From: Mageeibacillus sp. UBA5439
Lineage (GTDB): Bacteria > Bacillota > Clostridia > Saccharofermentanales > DTU023
NCBI GenBank assembly: GCA_002427505.1
Contig: DIRJ01000016.1
Location: 94,501 to 148,110 of the forward strand
Length of the DNA stretch: 53,610 nt
Direction of reading: 5' to 3'
Shown here: positions 41,656-50,673 of the stretch, one piece after another
Numbering within the stretch: position 1 is the first letter of the stretch
Layout: each line of letters begins with the position of its first letter
The notes under the pieces: generated by a model
The model's database searches: none
What the model saw: the letters and a program-made list of their open reading frames with translations, nothing else
Told to the model about the DNA's origin: nothing
Position numbers and translations under genes: made by a program

Positions 41656-43104
41656 TCATTGAGTTACATCCAGAAATCTATTGATCAGGGCAGCATCCGA
41701 TGCCGTAATTTCAATATTTTCTCCGCTGACACCATCGGCTTTTGTCCCCGACTCCTCCACAAAAAGGTCACCCAGCTGATAGAGGGCCTGACCATCATCA
41801 CCTTTACCGCTGGTGATGGTAAGGTTAGTAAACTTAACATTGGACAAAGTTGTATCAGTAGATTTAATGGCCAGGAAAGCCGCATCAACAGAGATGCCTG
41901 ACTTGACATCAAGTTCTACGACTGCATCCTCAAAGTTGATATTCTCAATCTCAGCTCCATTCAACTCGTAAAAGAGAGCAAGATCCTTGTGCGTATCCTG
42001 ATCCATCTTTTTACTCTTCGATTTCAGCCTTATATTTTTCAATGTATAGCCATTACCTACAATTTTGCCTGAGAAGGACTCCGGCATAGCCAGACTTTCA
42101 CCGGCAAAGTCAATATCTTTCGTGATGATGTAGCCATCTATCTCATTGCCGGTCTTGTCAATACCAAGAAAACCTGTCTTGCCCAGTGCCTTTAAATCAG
42201 AAGCCCTGGATATCTGGATATAACGGCCATCCGTATATTTCAGGTAGATAGTTCTGTTGCCGGCATTTTCCAGATAGTAGTCGATAGTTTCCTCATAAAT
42301 AGCATCCTTGGCCGCACGGATCTCAGCCAAAGCTGTCTCATCCTCAGTCGTCAGAGCGTAGCCCAGCTTGTTGATAAAGAGGTCCGAGGTGTCATATTCG
42401 GTTTCCTCATCCTCTTCAGGTTCTTCGTATTCAATCTCCTCAAAATAATCAGGAAATAGTTCGAAAAGTTGAGCATAAATTTCCTCTTTACTCAGAATTG
42501 GTTCCTGAAACTCAAAGTCGCCGAAAGTAAAGGGAATTGTAAGTTCGGGGTTGGCATAATAACCATCAAAGGTCATGCCCGGCTTCGCTATCAGGGCCTC
42601 AGCTGCCGACGTCAGGGGCTGAACGGCATCGTTGCCCGTAATATCTTTGGAAAACTTGATTTCGTCAGTTTCCGGGTCGATATATTTCACCTGTCCCTGA
42701 GGAATCCAGCGGGCGTAAAGGGTCATATCTTCTTCGACACGGTCAGTGTCAAAGTCCCAGCGGTCCTCTGCCTTAAACTGATAGGAAACACTGCCGTCTT
42801 CGGCCTTAACTTCTTCCATGTCAGTATACCAGCCGACCAGAATATAGCCGTCACGGATCGGTTCAATCAGCATATTGGTAGATCCGGAAGGCTCAAAGAT
42901 ATAGGAGTTCTTTATATAGTAAGTCTCCCTGACCTCGCGATTGTTGACCACGCCACCCAGAGCATTGTAAGTTACAAGACAGTCAAAGCCCCAATCTCCG
43001 GGGTCGGGGGGCTTCCCTGTACTGGCACAGGCCCCCAGAAAGAGGCTTGCTGCCAGGATCAGGATAAGCAGGATGAGCGGTTGTCGTAATCTGTACTTCT
43101 TCAT
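41656..43104 (-). CDS. Lipoprotein with InlB-like repeats
   Basis: Function unknown. A lipoprotein signal is clear: MKKYRLRQ, a hydrophobic stretch and the lipobox LGAC with Cys26. Two or three segments resemble Listeria-Bacteroides (InlB B-type) repeats, e.g. DGYILVGWYTD...LYARW and GMTFDGYYANPELT. An acidic stretch (EEIEYEEPEEDEETEY) lies near residue 230, and the C-terminal third has GLUG-like SFSGKIVGNGYTLKNI followed by strand repeats suggesting a beta-helix. The ATG at 43104 has GGAGGG ten bases upstream. As last gene after oppF it may be a surface accessory of the peptide transporter, but this is guesswork. Confidence 0.8.
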   Translation of the reverse strand: MKKYRLRQPLILLILILAASLFLGACASTGKPPDPGDWGFDCLVTYNALGGVVNNREVRETYYIKNSYIFEPSGSTNMLIEPIRDGYILVGWYTDMEEVKAEDGSVSYQFKAEDRWDFDTDRVEEDMTLYARWIPQGQVKYIDPETDEIKFSKDITGNDAVQPLTSAAEALIAKPGMTFDGYYANPELTIPFTFGDFEFQEPILSKEEIYAQLFELFPDYFEEIEYEEPEEDEETEYDTSDLFINKLGYALTTEDETALAEIRAAKDAIYEETIDYYLENAGNRTIYLKYTDGRYIQISRASDLKALGKTGFLGIDKTGNEIDGYIITKDIDFAGESLAMPESFSGKIVGNGYTLKNIRLKSKSKKMDQDTHKDLALFYELNGAEIENINFEDAVVELDVKSGISVDAAFLAIKSTDTTLSNVKFTNLTITSGKGDDGQALYQLGDLFVEESGTKADGVSGENIEITASDAALINRFLDVTQ

Positions 43105-43140
43105 GTATGATAATCCCTCCACACGGGTCATGTTCAAAGT

Positions 43141-43410
43141 TTATTTAAACCATACCTTGATACAAAACAAGATAAAAAGCGCGAAGCCGCCGAAAACAAT
43201 GAGGCCAAAAAGAAAGTAGCCGGAAATAACCCCCAAAACTACACTGACACGTTCACGGAATGTTAATTCGATTTCAGACTCACTTTTCTTCTCCTGATGC
43301 TGCTTAGATTTTCGCCTTGAGAAAAGGGAGCGCCGCATACCGTCAACACTCATGTCGGCAATAACTCTGCCATCATCAAAATATTCTTTTTTCTTGTCTT
43401 CTTTTTCCAA
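43141..43410 (-). CDS. Small single-pass membrane protein downstream of oppF
   Basis: A short gene of unknown function. From a TTG start (GGAAGGA four bases upstream, after the oppF stop) it gives 89 residues: an acidic/basic N-terminus, the motif FDDGRVIADMSVDGM near residues 11-25, a basic stretch RRSLFSRRKSKQ, and one long hydrophobic helix near 55-86. The next possible start, ATG at residue 20, would cut the motif. The motif looks like a conserved signature of clostridial small proteins, but I cannot name the family. Its position inside the opp transcript suggests a link to the transporter. Confidence 0.65.
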   Translation of the reverse strand: MEKEDKKKEYFDDGRVIADMSVDGMRRSLFSRRKSKQHQEKKSESEIELTFRERVSVVLGVISGYFLFGLIVFGGFALFILFCIKVWFK

Positions 43411-43423
43411 GTGTTCCTTCCAA

Positions 43424-44428
43424 TCAGTCCTGGCTATAAAGGTGGCAGGCGACGAAGTGGCTGTCTTCATATTCCTTGAACTTCGGTGCAATTTCTGCAC
43501 AGATAGGCATAGCATTAGGACAGCGGGTTCTGAACTTGCAGCCGGACGGCGGATTCACAGGACTGGGAATATCACCTTTCAGGACGATCCGGTGCATTTT
43601 TACATCCGGATCCGAGACCGGGACCGCCGACAGCAAGGCCTTGGAATAAGGGTGCATGGGGTTGGCGAAGACCTTCTTCTTTTCCCCCATCTCTATCATA
43701 TTTCCCAGGTACATAACTCCTACCGTATCGGAAATATACTCAACCACGGACAAGTCATGCGAGATAAAGAGGTAGGTGTAGCCGAACTCCTCCTGCAGAT
43801 CCATCAGCAGGTTAATAATTTGAGCCTGGATGGAAACGTCCAGCGCACTCAGGGGCTCATCAGCGATAATAAAGCGGGGATTCAGAGCCACAGCACGTGC
43901 AATACTGATCCTTTGCCTTTGTCCGCCGGAGAACTCATGCGGATATCGGTAGAAATATTGGGGCTGGAGACCACAATCATTCATCACCTTAAGAATGTAA
44001 GACCGGTAGCGCTTCTTGGGAACAAGTTTATGTTCCTTGACCGCTTCCCCGATAATCTCACCGATAGGAAGGCGGGGTGAAAGGCTGGAGTAGGGATCCT
44101 GGAAGATCATCTGCATCTCGGGGCGCAGTTTCCGCAAGTCCCGTTTCGGGACCGTGGCCAGATCGTGTCCGTCAAAGAGAACCTGCCCGCCTGTCACATC
44201 ATGGAGGCGGAGGATGGTTCTTCCGACCGTAGTCTTTCCACAGCCCGATTCACCGACCAGACCCATGGTGGTCCCGCGCTTGATGGTGAAGGAAACGTCG
44301 TCAACCGCTTTCACGAAGACCCGGCCCTTGCCCAGAGTAAAATTGGAGGTCGGATAATATTTCTTGAGGTTTTTGACGACAAGGAGGTCATCTTCATACT
44401 TATTTTCGACTAGCTTTTGATCAGTCAT
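43424..44428 (-). CDS. oppF: Oligopeptide ABC transporter ATPase OppF
   Basis: One of two ATPases energising peptide import. 334 residues with Walker A GESGCGKTT near 60, the signature FSGGQRQR, Walker B FIIADEP and the switch His in ISHDL. The C-terminal oligopeptide-transporter domain has four cysteines (SGCKFRTRCPNAMPIC...ACHL), which in OppD/OppF/DppD proteins bind an iron-sulfur cluster. It starts six bases after oppD. Confidence 0.96.
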   Translation of the reverse strand: MTDQKLVENKYEDDLLVVKNLKKYYPTSNFTLGKGRVFVKAVDDVSFTIKRGTTMGLVGESGCGKTTVGRTILRLHDVTGGQVLFDGHDLATVPKRDLRKLRPEMQMIFQDPYSSLSPRLPIGEIIGEAVKEHKLVPKKRYRSYILKVMNDCGLQPQYFYRYPHEFSGGQRQRISIARAVALNPRFIIADEPLSALDVSIQAQIINLLMDLQEEFGYTYLFISHDLSVVEYISDTVGVMYLGNMIEMGEKKKVFANPMHPYSKALLSAVPVSDPDVKMHRIVLKGDIPSPVNPPSGCKFRTRCPNAMPICAEIAPKFKEYEDSHFVACHLYSQD

Positions 44429-44434
44429 TATTCT

Positions 44435-45649
44435 CTACCTCAAGCTCTCTAGAACATCTTCTTCATGTAAAACATCATCACCGTACAGGAAACAGGAAGC
44501 TGAGTGGTCCTCGCTAAAGTGTGTTATGCCCGGATATTGTTCATGACAAATAGGCATCGCCTTTTCACAACGGTTGCAGAAATAGCAGTGATTCGGCATG
44601 TTAATGGGGTTGGGGACCTGACCCTTAATACTGTAGAGGCGGTCGCCCACAGTCGCCCCGCCCGGTTTGGACTTCATCAGACCAACCGTGTAGGGGTGCT
44701 TGGGATGGTGGAAGATTTGCCTTACCGTCCCCTGCTCAACGATCCGGCCGGCATACATGACAACGACATAGTCGGCCATTTCTGCAATAACGCCCAGATC
44801 ATGCGTGATGAACATGATGCTGCCGTTAAACTTATCCTTGATATCACGCAAAAGTTCCAGAATCTGCGCCTGGATAGTCACGTCCAGAGCTGTCGTCGGT
44901 TCATCGGCGATTACCAGCCTGGGATTACAGGCCAGAGCCATAGCGATCATGACGCGCTGGCGCATACCGCCTGACAACTCGTGGGGGTAGTTGTTGTAGA
45001 TTTTCTCAACGTCAGCAATCCCGACCAGGTTCAGCATCTCGATGGAGCGCTCTTTGGCTGCTTCTGCAGTCTCCCGCTCCTTATGAACCAGAAGAACCTC
45101 ATCCAGCTGCTCCCCGATCTTGAAAACCGGATTCAAGCTGGTCATGGGTTCCTGAAAAATCATGGCAATGTCCTTGCCGCGGATCTTCAGCATCTGATCC
45201 CGGGGCATGCGGGCAACGTCATAGGTCTTACCGTCACTGGCTTTATAGCGGATACTTCCGGAAACAATCTGCCCCGTAGGCGCCTGAACCAGCTGCATGA
45301 GGGAAAGACTGGTAACGGATTTACCGCAGCCCGATTCTCCGACCACACCGACGATTTTCCCTTGCGGAACATTGAAAGTGACGCCGTTCACAGCCTTGAC
45401 CGTCCCGACATCAGTAAAGAAGTATGTGTGCAGTTCCTCAAACTCCACCACATTGTTCGGATCCTTCATCTCGGTCAGATACTCTTCCTCAGGAACATTC
45501 GTGCGGTCTTTTTCGCGCTCAAAGCGCTTGATAATCCGATTGTTGTCCCGGCTGATCTGCCGTTCCTCTCGCACGGTCAAATAGACGGAGTCATCAATAC
45601 CATCTATCTTCTTGCGCTTAAATAACTTAATCCGTGCCAAAACTGTCAC
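44435..45649 (-). CDS. oppD: Oligopeptide ABC transporter ATPase OppD, extended N-terminus
   Basis: Partner ATPase of OppF. Walker A GESGCGKS, signature LSGGMRQR, Walker B LVIADEP and ITHDLG are present; the C-terminal cysteines (NHCYFCNRCEKAMPIC...SCFLYG) match the iron-sulfur site of the family. Canonical OppD begins near FEELHTYFFTDVGTVKAVNGV, but here about 65 charged residues (RQISRDNNRIIKRFEREKDR) come first. The GTG start follows the oppC stop immediately, with AAAGG close by; a later ATG at residue 61 has only a distant ribosome site. The true start is therefore uncertain, though the extension looks coding. Confidence 0.93.
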   Translation of the reverse strand: MTVLARIKLFKRKKIDGIDDSVYLTVREERQISRDNNRIIKRFEREKDRTNVPEEEYLTEMKDPNNVVEFEELHTYFFTDVGTVKAVNGVTFNVPQGKIVGVVGESGCGKSVTSLSLMQLVQAPTGQIVSGSIRYKASDGKTYDVARMPRDQMLKIRGKDIAMIFQEPMTSLNPVFKIGEQLDEVLLVHKERETAEAAKERSIEMLNLVGIADVEKIYNNYPHELSGGMRQRVMIAMALACNPRLVIADEPTTALDVTIQAQILELLRDIKDKFNGSIMFITHDLGVIAEMADYVVVMYAGRIVEQGTVRQIFHHPKHPYTVGLMKSKPGGATVGDRLYSIKGQVPNPINMPNHCYFCNRCEKAMPICHEQYPGITHFSEDHSASCFLYGDDVLHEEDVLESLR

Positions 45650-46720
45650 CTACCTTTTCATTCTGGGATCAAATGCATCCCTGAGTCCGTCCCCCATGAA
45701 GCTAAAGCCCAGGACCGCGACAACAATCAAAATGCCTGCCGGCACCCACATGTTGGGATAGTTGGCCAGGATTTCCTGCCCCTTGGAGGGATCTGCCAAA
45801 GCAATCATGGACCCCCAGGCCGCCCTGGGAAAGGGAACGCCCAGGCCCAGGTAAGACAAGGTGGATTCATAAAGGATGATACCGCCAAGGCCCATAGTCG
45901 CACTGACGATCAGCTGGGGCATAGCATTAGGAATCAGGTGCTTGAAGATTTTCTTGATGGCGCTGATCCCGGTAGTCTCGGCTGCCATCATGAACTCCTG
46001 TTCGCGGAGCATGAGGATCTGGCCCCGGACTAAACGGGCTGTTCCCGTCCAGCCCATCAGGGTCAGGAAGGCCATCAGGTAGTAGATCCGGTGCTCTGCC
46101 GGGATGGATTCAATGGAGCTGATGGTCGCCGATAATATCAGTATAATAGGCAAGCCGGGCAAGCTTGCAAAGATATCGACAATCCTCATGATCAGCTGAT
46201 CCACCCATTTTCCGTAATAACCTGCCAATCCTCCCAGGAGAACCCCGAGCAGAGTCTCCAGAATAATGACGATGAAGGAGATCACAAGGGAGATCCGGCC
46301 CCCGTACATGAGACGGGTCAGAATGTCAAAGCCAGAAGTGTCCGTCCCCAGCCAATGGTCTTTGGAAGGGGGTGCCTTGAACTGAACCACCGTCCGGGAT
46401 TTATCGTAATAGGTATAGGGTTTGCCGTCCGGTCCTTTAAATTCCGCCTGAGAAACCATATCAGAGTTTCTCTCAATCTTGAAGACCTGGGTCTCCTGGT
46501 ATTTCCAGGTCGCATTAATAATCCATGGTCCGGCAAAGGAGAAGACAAAAACAAATATAACCATTGCCAAGCCTACCACCGAGAGCTTGCTCTTGAAGAA
46601 GCGCTTAGCCACCATCCGGCCCGGGGAGATGACCCGGAAGTTTTCCTCAAATCCGGTTTCGACATGGTCTTCCATGTCTATATATGTATGTTTTTTATTA
46701 TTTTCACTATTCATAGCCAT
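45650..46720 (-). CDS. oppC: Oligopeptide ABC transporter permease OppC
   Basis: Inner-membrane permease of 356 residues. The N-terminal hydrophilic 40 residues precede a first helix (about 48-68), an external loop of about 60 residues, and five further helices. The binding-protein-dependent transport (EAA) motif reads EFMMAAETTGISAIKKIFKHLIPN, which contacts the ATPases. GGGAGGAG lies before the ATG. Confidence 0.96.
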   Translation of the reverse strand: MAMNSENNKKHTYIDMEDHVETGFEENFRVISPGRMVAKRFFKSKLSVVGLAMVIFVFVFSFAGPWIINATWKYQETQVFKIERNSDMVSQAEFKGPDGKPYTYYDKSRTVVQFKAPPSKDHWLGTDTSGFDILTRLMYGGRISLVISFIVIILETLLGVLLGGLAGYYGKWVDQLIMRIVDIFASLPGLPIILILSATISSIESIPAEHRIYYLMAFLTLMGWTGTARLVRGQILMLREQEFMMAAETTGISAIKKIFKHLIPNAMPQLIVSATMGLGGIILYESTLSYLGLGVPFPRAAWGSMIALADPSKGQEILANYPNMWVPAGILIVVAVLGFSFMGDGLRDAFDPRMKR

Positions 46721-46736
46721 TTCAAACTCCTCCCCT

Positions 46737-47735
46737 CTATGACAATTTGACCCGGGGGTCGACTACCATGTACATCAAGTCGGACAGGAGCATGCCCAGG
46801 ACCGTCAGAATGGCCAGAAACATGTTGTAGCCCATGATGAAGGGGATATCTCCCTGCTGGGTAGCCCTAAGGGCCATATAGCCGATTCCGGGTATGGCAA
46901 AGACCGTTTCAGTAATCATAGCTCCGCCGAACAGGCCGGGCAGCATGCCGGAAAGTGTCGTCACTAGAGGAATCATGGTATTGCGGAAGGCGTGCTTGTA
47001 AGTGACGGTTCTTTCCGAAAGCCCCTTAGCCCGGGCGGTCCGGATATAGTCGGAATTCATAACTTCCAGCATGTTAGTCCGGGTGAACTTCATGACTCCC
47101 CCCACTCCGAGGATAGTCAGAACCAAAATGGGAAGGATCAGATGCCAGGCCTTATCCAGAAAGATAGCCATATTGGCGCCCTGCGGGAAAATCTTGGTCG
47201 CTGAGACCAAGCCCTGGAGGGGAAAAATCTTGAGCCTGATCGATAAGACGTTCATCAGCAAGGCCGAGAGGAAGAAGGAGGGCAAGGCCGTCCCCATCAT
47301 GGCAAAAACCGACACCGTGTAGTCATAGGCGCTGTACTGTTTGACGGCTGCCCGGACACCCATGGGGATCCCGATGATAATTTCGAGAAGATAAGAGAGA
47401 AATGCGATCAGGAAAGATATCCAGATATAATCTGACAATACTTCCGTAACCGGTTTTCCATAAAGGAAGGAGAAGCCTAAATCACCGGTTAAAGTACTCC
47501 CCAACCACTTGAAATAACTTGTCATAATCCCGCTGAAACTCTTATCAGCCAGACCGTAAAGTTCCTTCAGGCGCTGAACGTCATCTGCGGTCATCGCACC
47601 GCTTTGAACAGCTGCTGCTGTCTGGTTGTCGATGTAGTCGACAGGCATGAGCATGCTCAACATATATATGAGGACGGAAACGCCCAAAATGATCAGCACG
47701 GCTAAGCCTATCCTCTTAACGATATATTTCCACAT
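46737..47735 (-). CDS. oppB: Oligopeptide ABC transporter permease OppB
   Basis: Partner permease of 332 residues with six helices. The first helix follows MWKYIVKRIG, the usual OppB opening; the EAA motif reads DYIRTARAKGLSERTVTYKHAFRN. GAGGAG precedes the ATG. It lies 231 bases downstream of oppA, behind a strong hairpin, and leads the membrane-complex part of the operon. Confidence 0.96.
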   Translation of the reverse strand: MWKYIVKRIGLAVLIILGVSVLIYMLSMLMPVDYIDNQTAAAVQSGAMTADDVQRLKELYGLADKSFSGIMTSYFKWLGSTLTGDLGFSFLYGKPVTEVLSDYIWISFLIAFLSYLLEIIIGIPMGVRAAVKQYSAYDYTVSVFAMMGTALPSFFLSALLMNVLSIRLKIFPLQGLVSATKIFPQGANMAIFLDKAWHLILPILVLTILGVGGVMKFTRTNMLEVMNSDYIRTARAKGLSERTVTYKHAFRNTMIPLVTTLSGMLPGLFGGAMITETVFAIPGIGYMALRATQQGDIPFIMGYNMFLAILTVLGMLLSDLMYMVVDPRVKLS

Positions 47736-47896
47736 AGCACTCCTCTATTCGCCGGGACACCAGCTGGATTCTGCCAACAGCAGGCGATCCCTTCTGTTCC
47801 TGTAGAAATCAACTTATAACCCAACAGGGTTATCTACTCTTCCAAATAATAAAGATAAAATCTAATGTCAACTGTGAAGACTTGCCGCTTTTACAC

Positions 47897-47930
47897 AGGC
47901 AAGGCCCGCAATTGCTTCCGGGCCTTGCCT
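47897..47930 (-). terminator. Strong hairpin between oppA and oppB
   Basis: Perfect 12-bp stem (AGGCAAGGCCCG with its complement) and a 10-base loop, 36 bases after the oppA stop. No T-run follows, so it is more likely a 3'-end stabiliser or leaky stop that lets oppA be more abundant than oppBCDF. That differential expression is usual for binding proteins. Confidence 0.6.
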
Positions 47931-47966
47931 TCAAGCAGCTTATGCTAGCTTAAACCTAAACCTTTA

Positions 47967-50420
47967 TCAGCCGAGGAGCTCAACATTCCAGATGTAGCTC
48001 AAGGGTGACTGGAAGGGGGTAACATCTTCGCCACTGAACAGAGAGGCGCCATCGATGACGTTCTTGTTGTAGACGAACATATTCTTCCTCTGGTAGGTCG
48101 GAATTTCAACTGCGATACCGGTTGACAGCTCAAGGGCCCTCTTGTAGATGGTCTTGCGCTCTTCAACGTCCAGCGTTGAACGGCCGGCGATAATCAGGTC
48201 GTTGAGTTCTGTCAGCATGGCTTTTTCTTCGTCGGAGCCGTTCTCATAGAGATAGAAGAGGCCCGCACGCGGAGGCTGCTGGTTGACCTTGGGGTCAGAG
48301 TACCAGATCTGGAACATGTCGGGGTCAACCCCGCCGGAGCCCCAGGCAGCTGCCCAAACCTGAATGCCGCTCTCATAGGCGGTGTTCAGTTTGGCGAGCA
48401 GGCTCTCGTCGGTTTCGATATCTACTTTGACGCCGATCTTGGCCAGGACAGCCTGAGTGTCGATCATAATGGAGCCGGCCGGGTGGTCTTTGGCTTCTGA
48501 AGGAAGGGTGAATTTAAAGGTGACCTGCTGACCAGCCTTTTCGTGGTCTGCAGGATACTTCATCACACCATCTTCGTAGATATATCCTGCCTCCAGGAAG
48601 AGATCCTTGGACGCTTCGCCTGTCTCATCGTAAGGGAAGAGATCTTCGGGGTTATCCGGGTAAGCCCAGAGGATTTTGGTCATGGTACGGTAGTTAACGC
48701 TGGCCAGTTCGCCGTAGTAGTCGTCAACAGCCAGCTGACAGTTCATGGCGCGGGCCAGAGCAGTCCTGACTTCGAGTTCAGGTATTGCCTGACCTTGGAT
48801 GCCGATGTAGCCGTAGCCGTCATTGTCAACCAGGGTGTACTGAAGCTTTCCGTAGTCGCCTTCGCCTGAAGTTACATCGTTGATGATGGTGGTTGAGGCT
48901 GAGGGGTCAGCGTAATGGACTTCCTCCGTCTTCAGGGCATCGAGCTCAGCGCCCAATGAAATTTCCTTATAGCGGAAGGTGTGAATACGGGGTGAACCAA
49001 GCAGGAAGCTCTCGTTCGGACCATAGGTAACTACGTTGTCCTTGTATTCTTCGAAAACATAGGGACCAGCGCCGACAGGCTTATCATTCTTTGTCTTCAG
49101 GTGAGCCATGAAGTCTTTGTCTCCGACAACGACGCCCTGCTCATTGGTCTCGCCGGCAAAGCCTTCGGTGTAGTAGTGCTGCGGCACAACCGAAACACCG
49201 AGTTTAAAGATGGCGGTCGGGTCAACACCGTCCAGAACTACTTTGACGTATTCTCTCTCAACACCGTCGTCAGAAACGACAGTACCGCTGGTGATACCGG
49301 TGATGTCGGGAACACCGCCTTCGAGCTGGCCTTCATTGGCGACGTAGATATCATTGACGTAGTCTTGGATGGTCAGGTCACCTGCTTGTTCGCCGTTGAT
49401 ACCGTCGAGGTCATAGCCGTAAGCTCCCAGGATATTCTCCCAGTAGACATCCGCATTGACTTCGTCTTCACCGATGACGTAGGTATTGCCGAGGGCATCA
49501 ACAAAATTGCCGTCTTCATCGAGTTCACCAAAGCCCCACATAGCCATACCGAAAGCAACCTGCAGGTTGGGGTCAGCAGCTACCTGGTCTGCGTCATAGC
49601 CGGGGAAAGCGTCTTCGTCGCCAATATACTGTGGATATGATGCGTTGACATAGTCGACGATTTCCTGTGCAAAAGCTGCACCGGCTTCATCCAGGTAACC
49701 CCAGAAGGCTTCCTGATCAGCTTCACTGACGCCGCTTGCCGGGTTAATCACCATCTCGCCGTCTTCATCTTCGATGCCGGCTTCCAGTATAGCTTCAACT
49801 TTTTCAATAACATCCTTACTGGTCTGTAAACGGTACTCGCCGATACCCTGAATTTTCATGGTATAGAAGGTGGATGAACCGTCATACAGGGGGTCGGCCA
49901 GAACATACATGGAAAAGAGGACGTCTTTGGCGCTCATAATGACGCCGTCGCTGAACGGAATGCCATTCTTGAGCACAAAGGTGTAAACCGAAGTATCGCC
50001 TTCAATCTCCTGCGTATACTCGTAGGCAAAGCTGGGGACATTGATCCCGGCTTCCGGTGCACCGTCTTTGTTGTAATACAGCAGGCCGAGCTGAGTCATT
50101 CCTACCACATCGGTATCATAGGCCGAGGTATTAAAGAAGGGATTGAACTTGCCGTCCAGGGTGCCGGTGCTTACAACCAGCGGAGAGGTGGCATTGTTTC
50201 CCGTTCTCGGGGTAGCAATGGCATCGTAGCGATCCGCGGGAACATCCGCCTGAACTTCCGTGCCCGGTTCAGTCGGTTCAGGTTCAGTAGGCGTTGTCTC
50301 CCCAGTCTGGTCAGGTGCTTGTGTTTGCGTGCTTGTGGGATCGCTATCCTTAGGTCCACATGCCGTAAAGACAGAAAACACCATGACAAAAGTGAGAAGC
50401 AGTGCTAACACTTTTTTCAT
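47967..50420 (-). CDS. oppA: Oligopeptide-binding lipoprotein OppA, enlarged
   Basis: Extracellular peptide-binding protein of solute-binding family 5. The lipoprotein signal ends at Cys21 (FTAC), followed by a Thr/Pro/Glu linker to about residue 62. The core has NPFFNTSAYDTDV, the PFSDG motif and, after the insert, VVPQHYY and AGPYVFEEY. At 817 residues it is much longer than usual OppA (about 540-600): residues about 200-390 form an acidic insert with many Asp, Glu, Ala and Tyr. GGAGG is before the ATG; an earlier in-frame ATG by six codons overlaps the ribosome site. Confidence 0.94.
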   Translation of the reverse strand: MKKVLALLLTFVMVFSVFTACGPKDSDPTSTQTQAPDQTGETTPTEPEPTEPGTEVQADVPADRYDAIATPRTGNNATSPLVVSTGTLDGKFNPFFNTSAYDTDVVGMTQLGLLYYNKDGAPEAGINVPSFAYEYTQEIEGDTSVYTFVLKNGIPFSDGVIMSAKDVLFSMYVLADPLYDGSSTFYTMKIQGIGEYRLQTSKDVIEKVEAILEAGIEDEDGEMVINPASGVSEADQEAFWGYLDEAGAAFAQEIVDYVNASYPQYIGDEDAFPGYDADQVAADPNLQVAFGMAMWGFGELDEDGNFVDALGNTYVIGEDEVNADVYWENILGAYGYDLDGINGEQAGDLTIQDYVNDIYVANEGQLEGGVPDITGITSGTVVSDDGVEREYVKVVLDGVDPTAIFKLGVSVVPQHYYTEGFAGETNEQGVVVGDKDFMAHLKTKNDKPVGAGPYVFEEYKDNVVTYGPNESFLLGSPRIHTFRYKEISLGAELDALKTEEVHYADPSASTTIINDVTSGEGDYGKLQYTLVDNDGYGYIGIQGQAIPELEVRTALARAMNCQLAVDDYYGELASVNYRTMTKILWAYPDNPEDLFPYDETGEASKDLFLEAGYIYEDGVMKYPADHEKAGQQVTFKFTLPSEAKDHPAGSIMIDTQAVLAKIGVKVDIETDESLLAKLNTAYESGIQVWAAAWGSGGVDPDMFQIWYSDPKVNQQPPRAGLFYLYENGSDEEKAMLTELNDLIIAGRSTLDVEERKTIYKRALELSTGIAVEIPTYQRKNMFVYNKNVIDGASLFSGEDVTPFQSPLSYIWNVELLG

Positions 50421-50467
50421 TTTTTTTCCTCCATACATAATTAGTAATTTGTGTTAATTTACTCTAA

Positions 50468-50504
50468 CAGATGGCACATATTAACACTTATGCCTAGCCA
50501 TCTG
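50468..50504 (-). repeat. Inverted repeat in the oppA leader
   Basis: Arms CAGATGGC and GCCATCTG pair over 8 bp with a 21-base spacer. The repeat begins at about the expected transcription start, so it may be a 5'-end mRNA hairpin or an operator site. Confidence 0.45.
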
Positions 50505-50515
50505 GTATGTTGAGG

Positions 50516-50545
50516 ATTATAACACACATATTTGCAATCATGCAA
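50516..50545 (-). promoter_or_regulatory. Promoter of the opp operon
   Basis: Minus strand TTGCAT and consensus TATAAT are spaced by 18 bases, with TGT before the -10 (extended form). The leader to oppA is about 90 bases. Confidence 0.7.
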
Positions 50546-50673
50546 TGAAGGCATGGTCATATTATTTGTGATCTTTAGTACAAAATCGAGATATACTGTA
50601 AGAATTTTATGATGAACTGCACAAATACTTCTCATATTTTAAGCTTTTTCAAGCATATAAATTCATTTATGTT

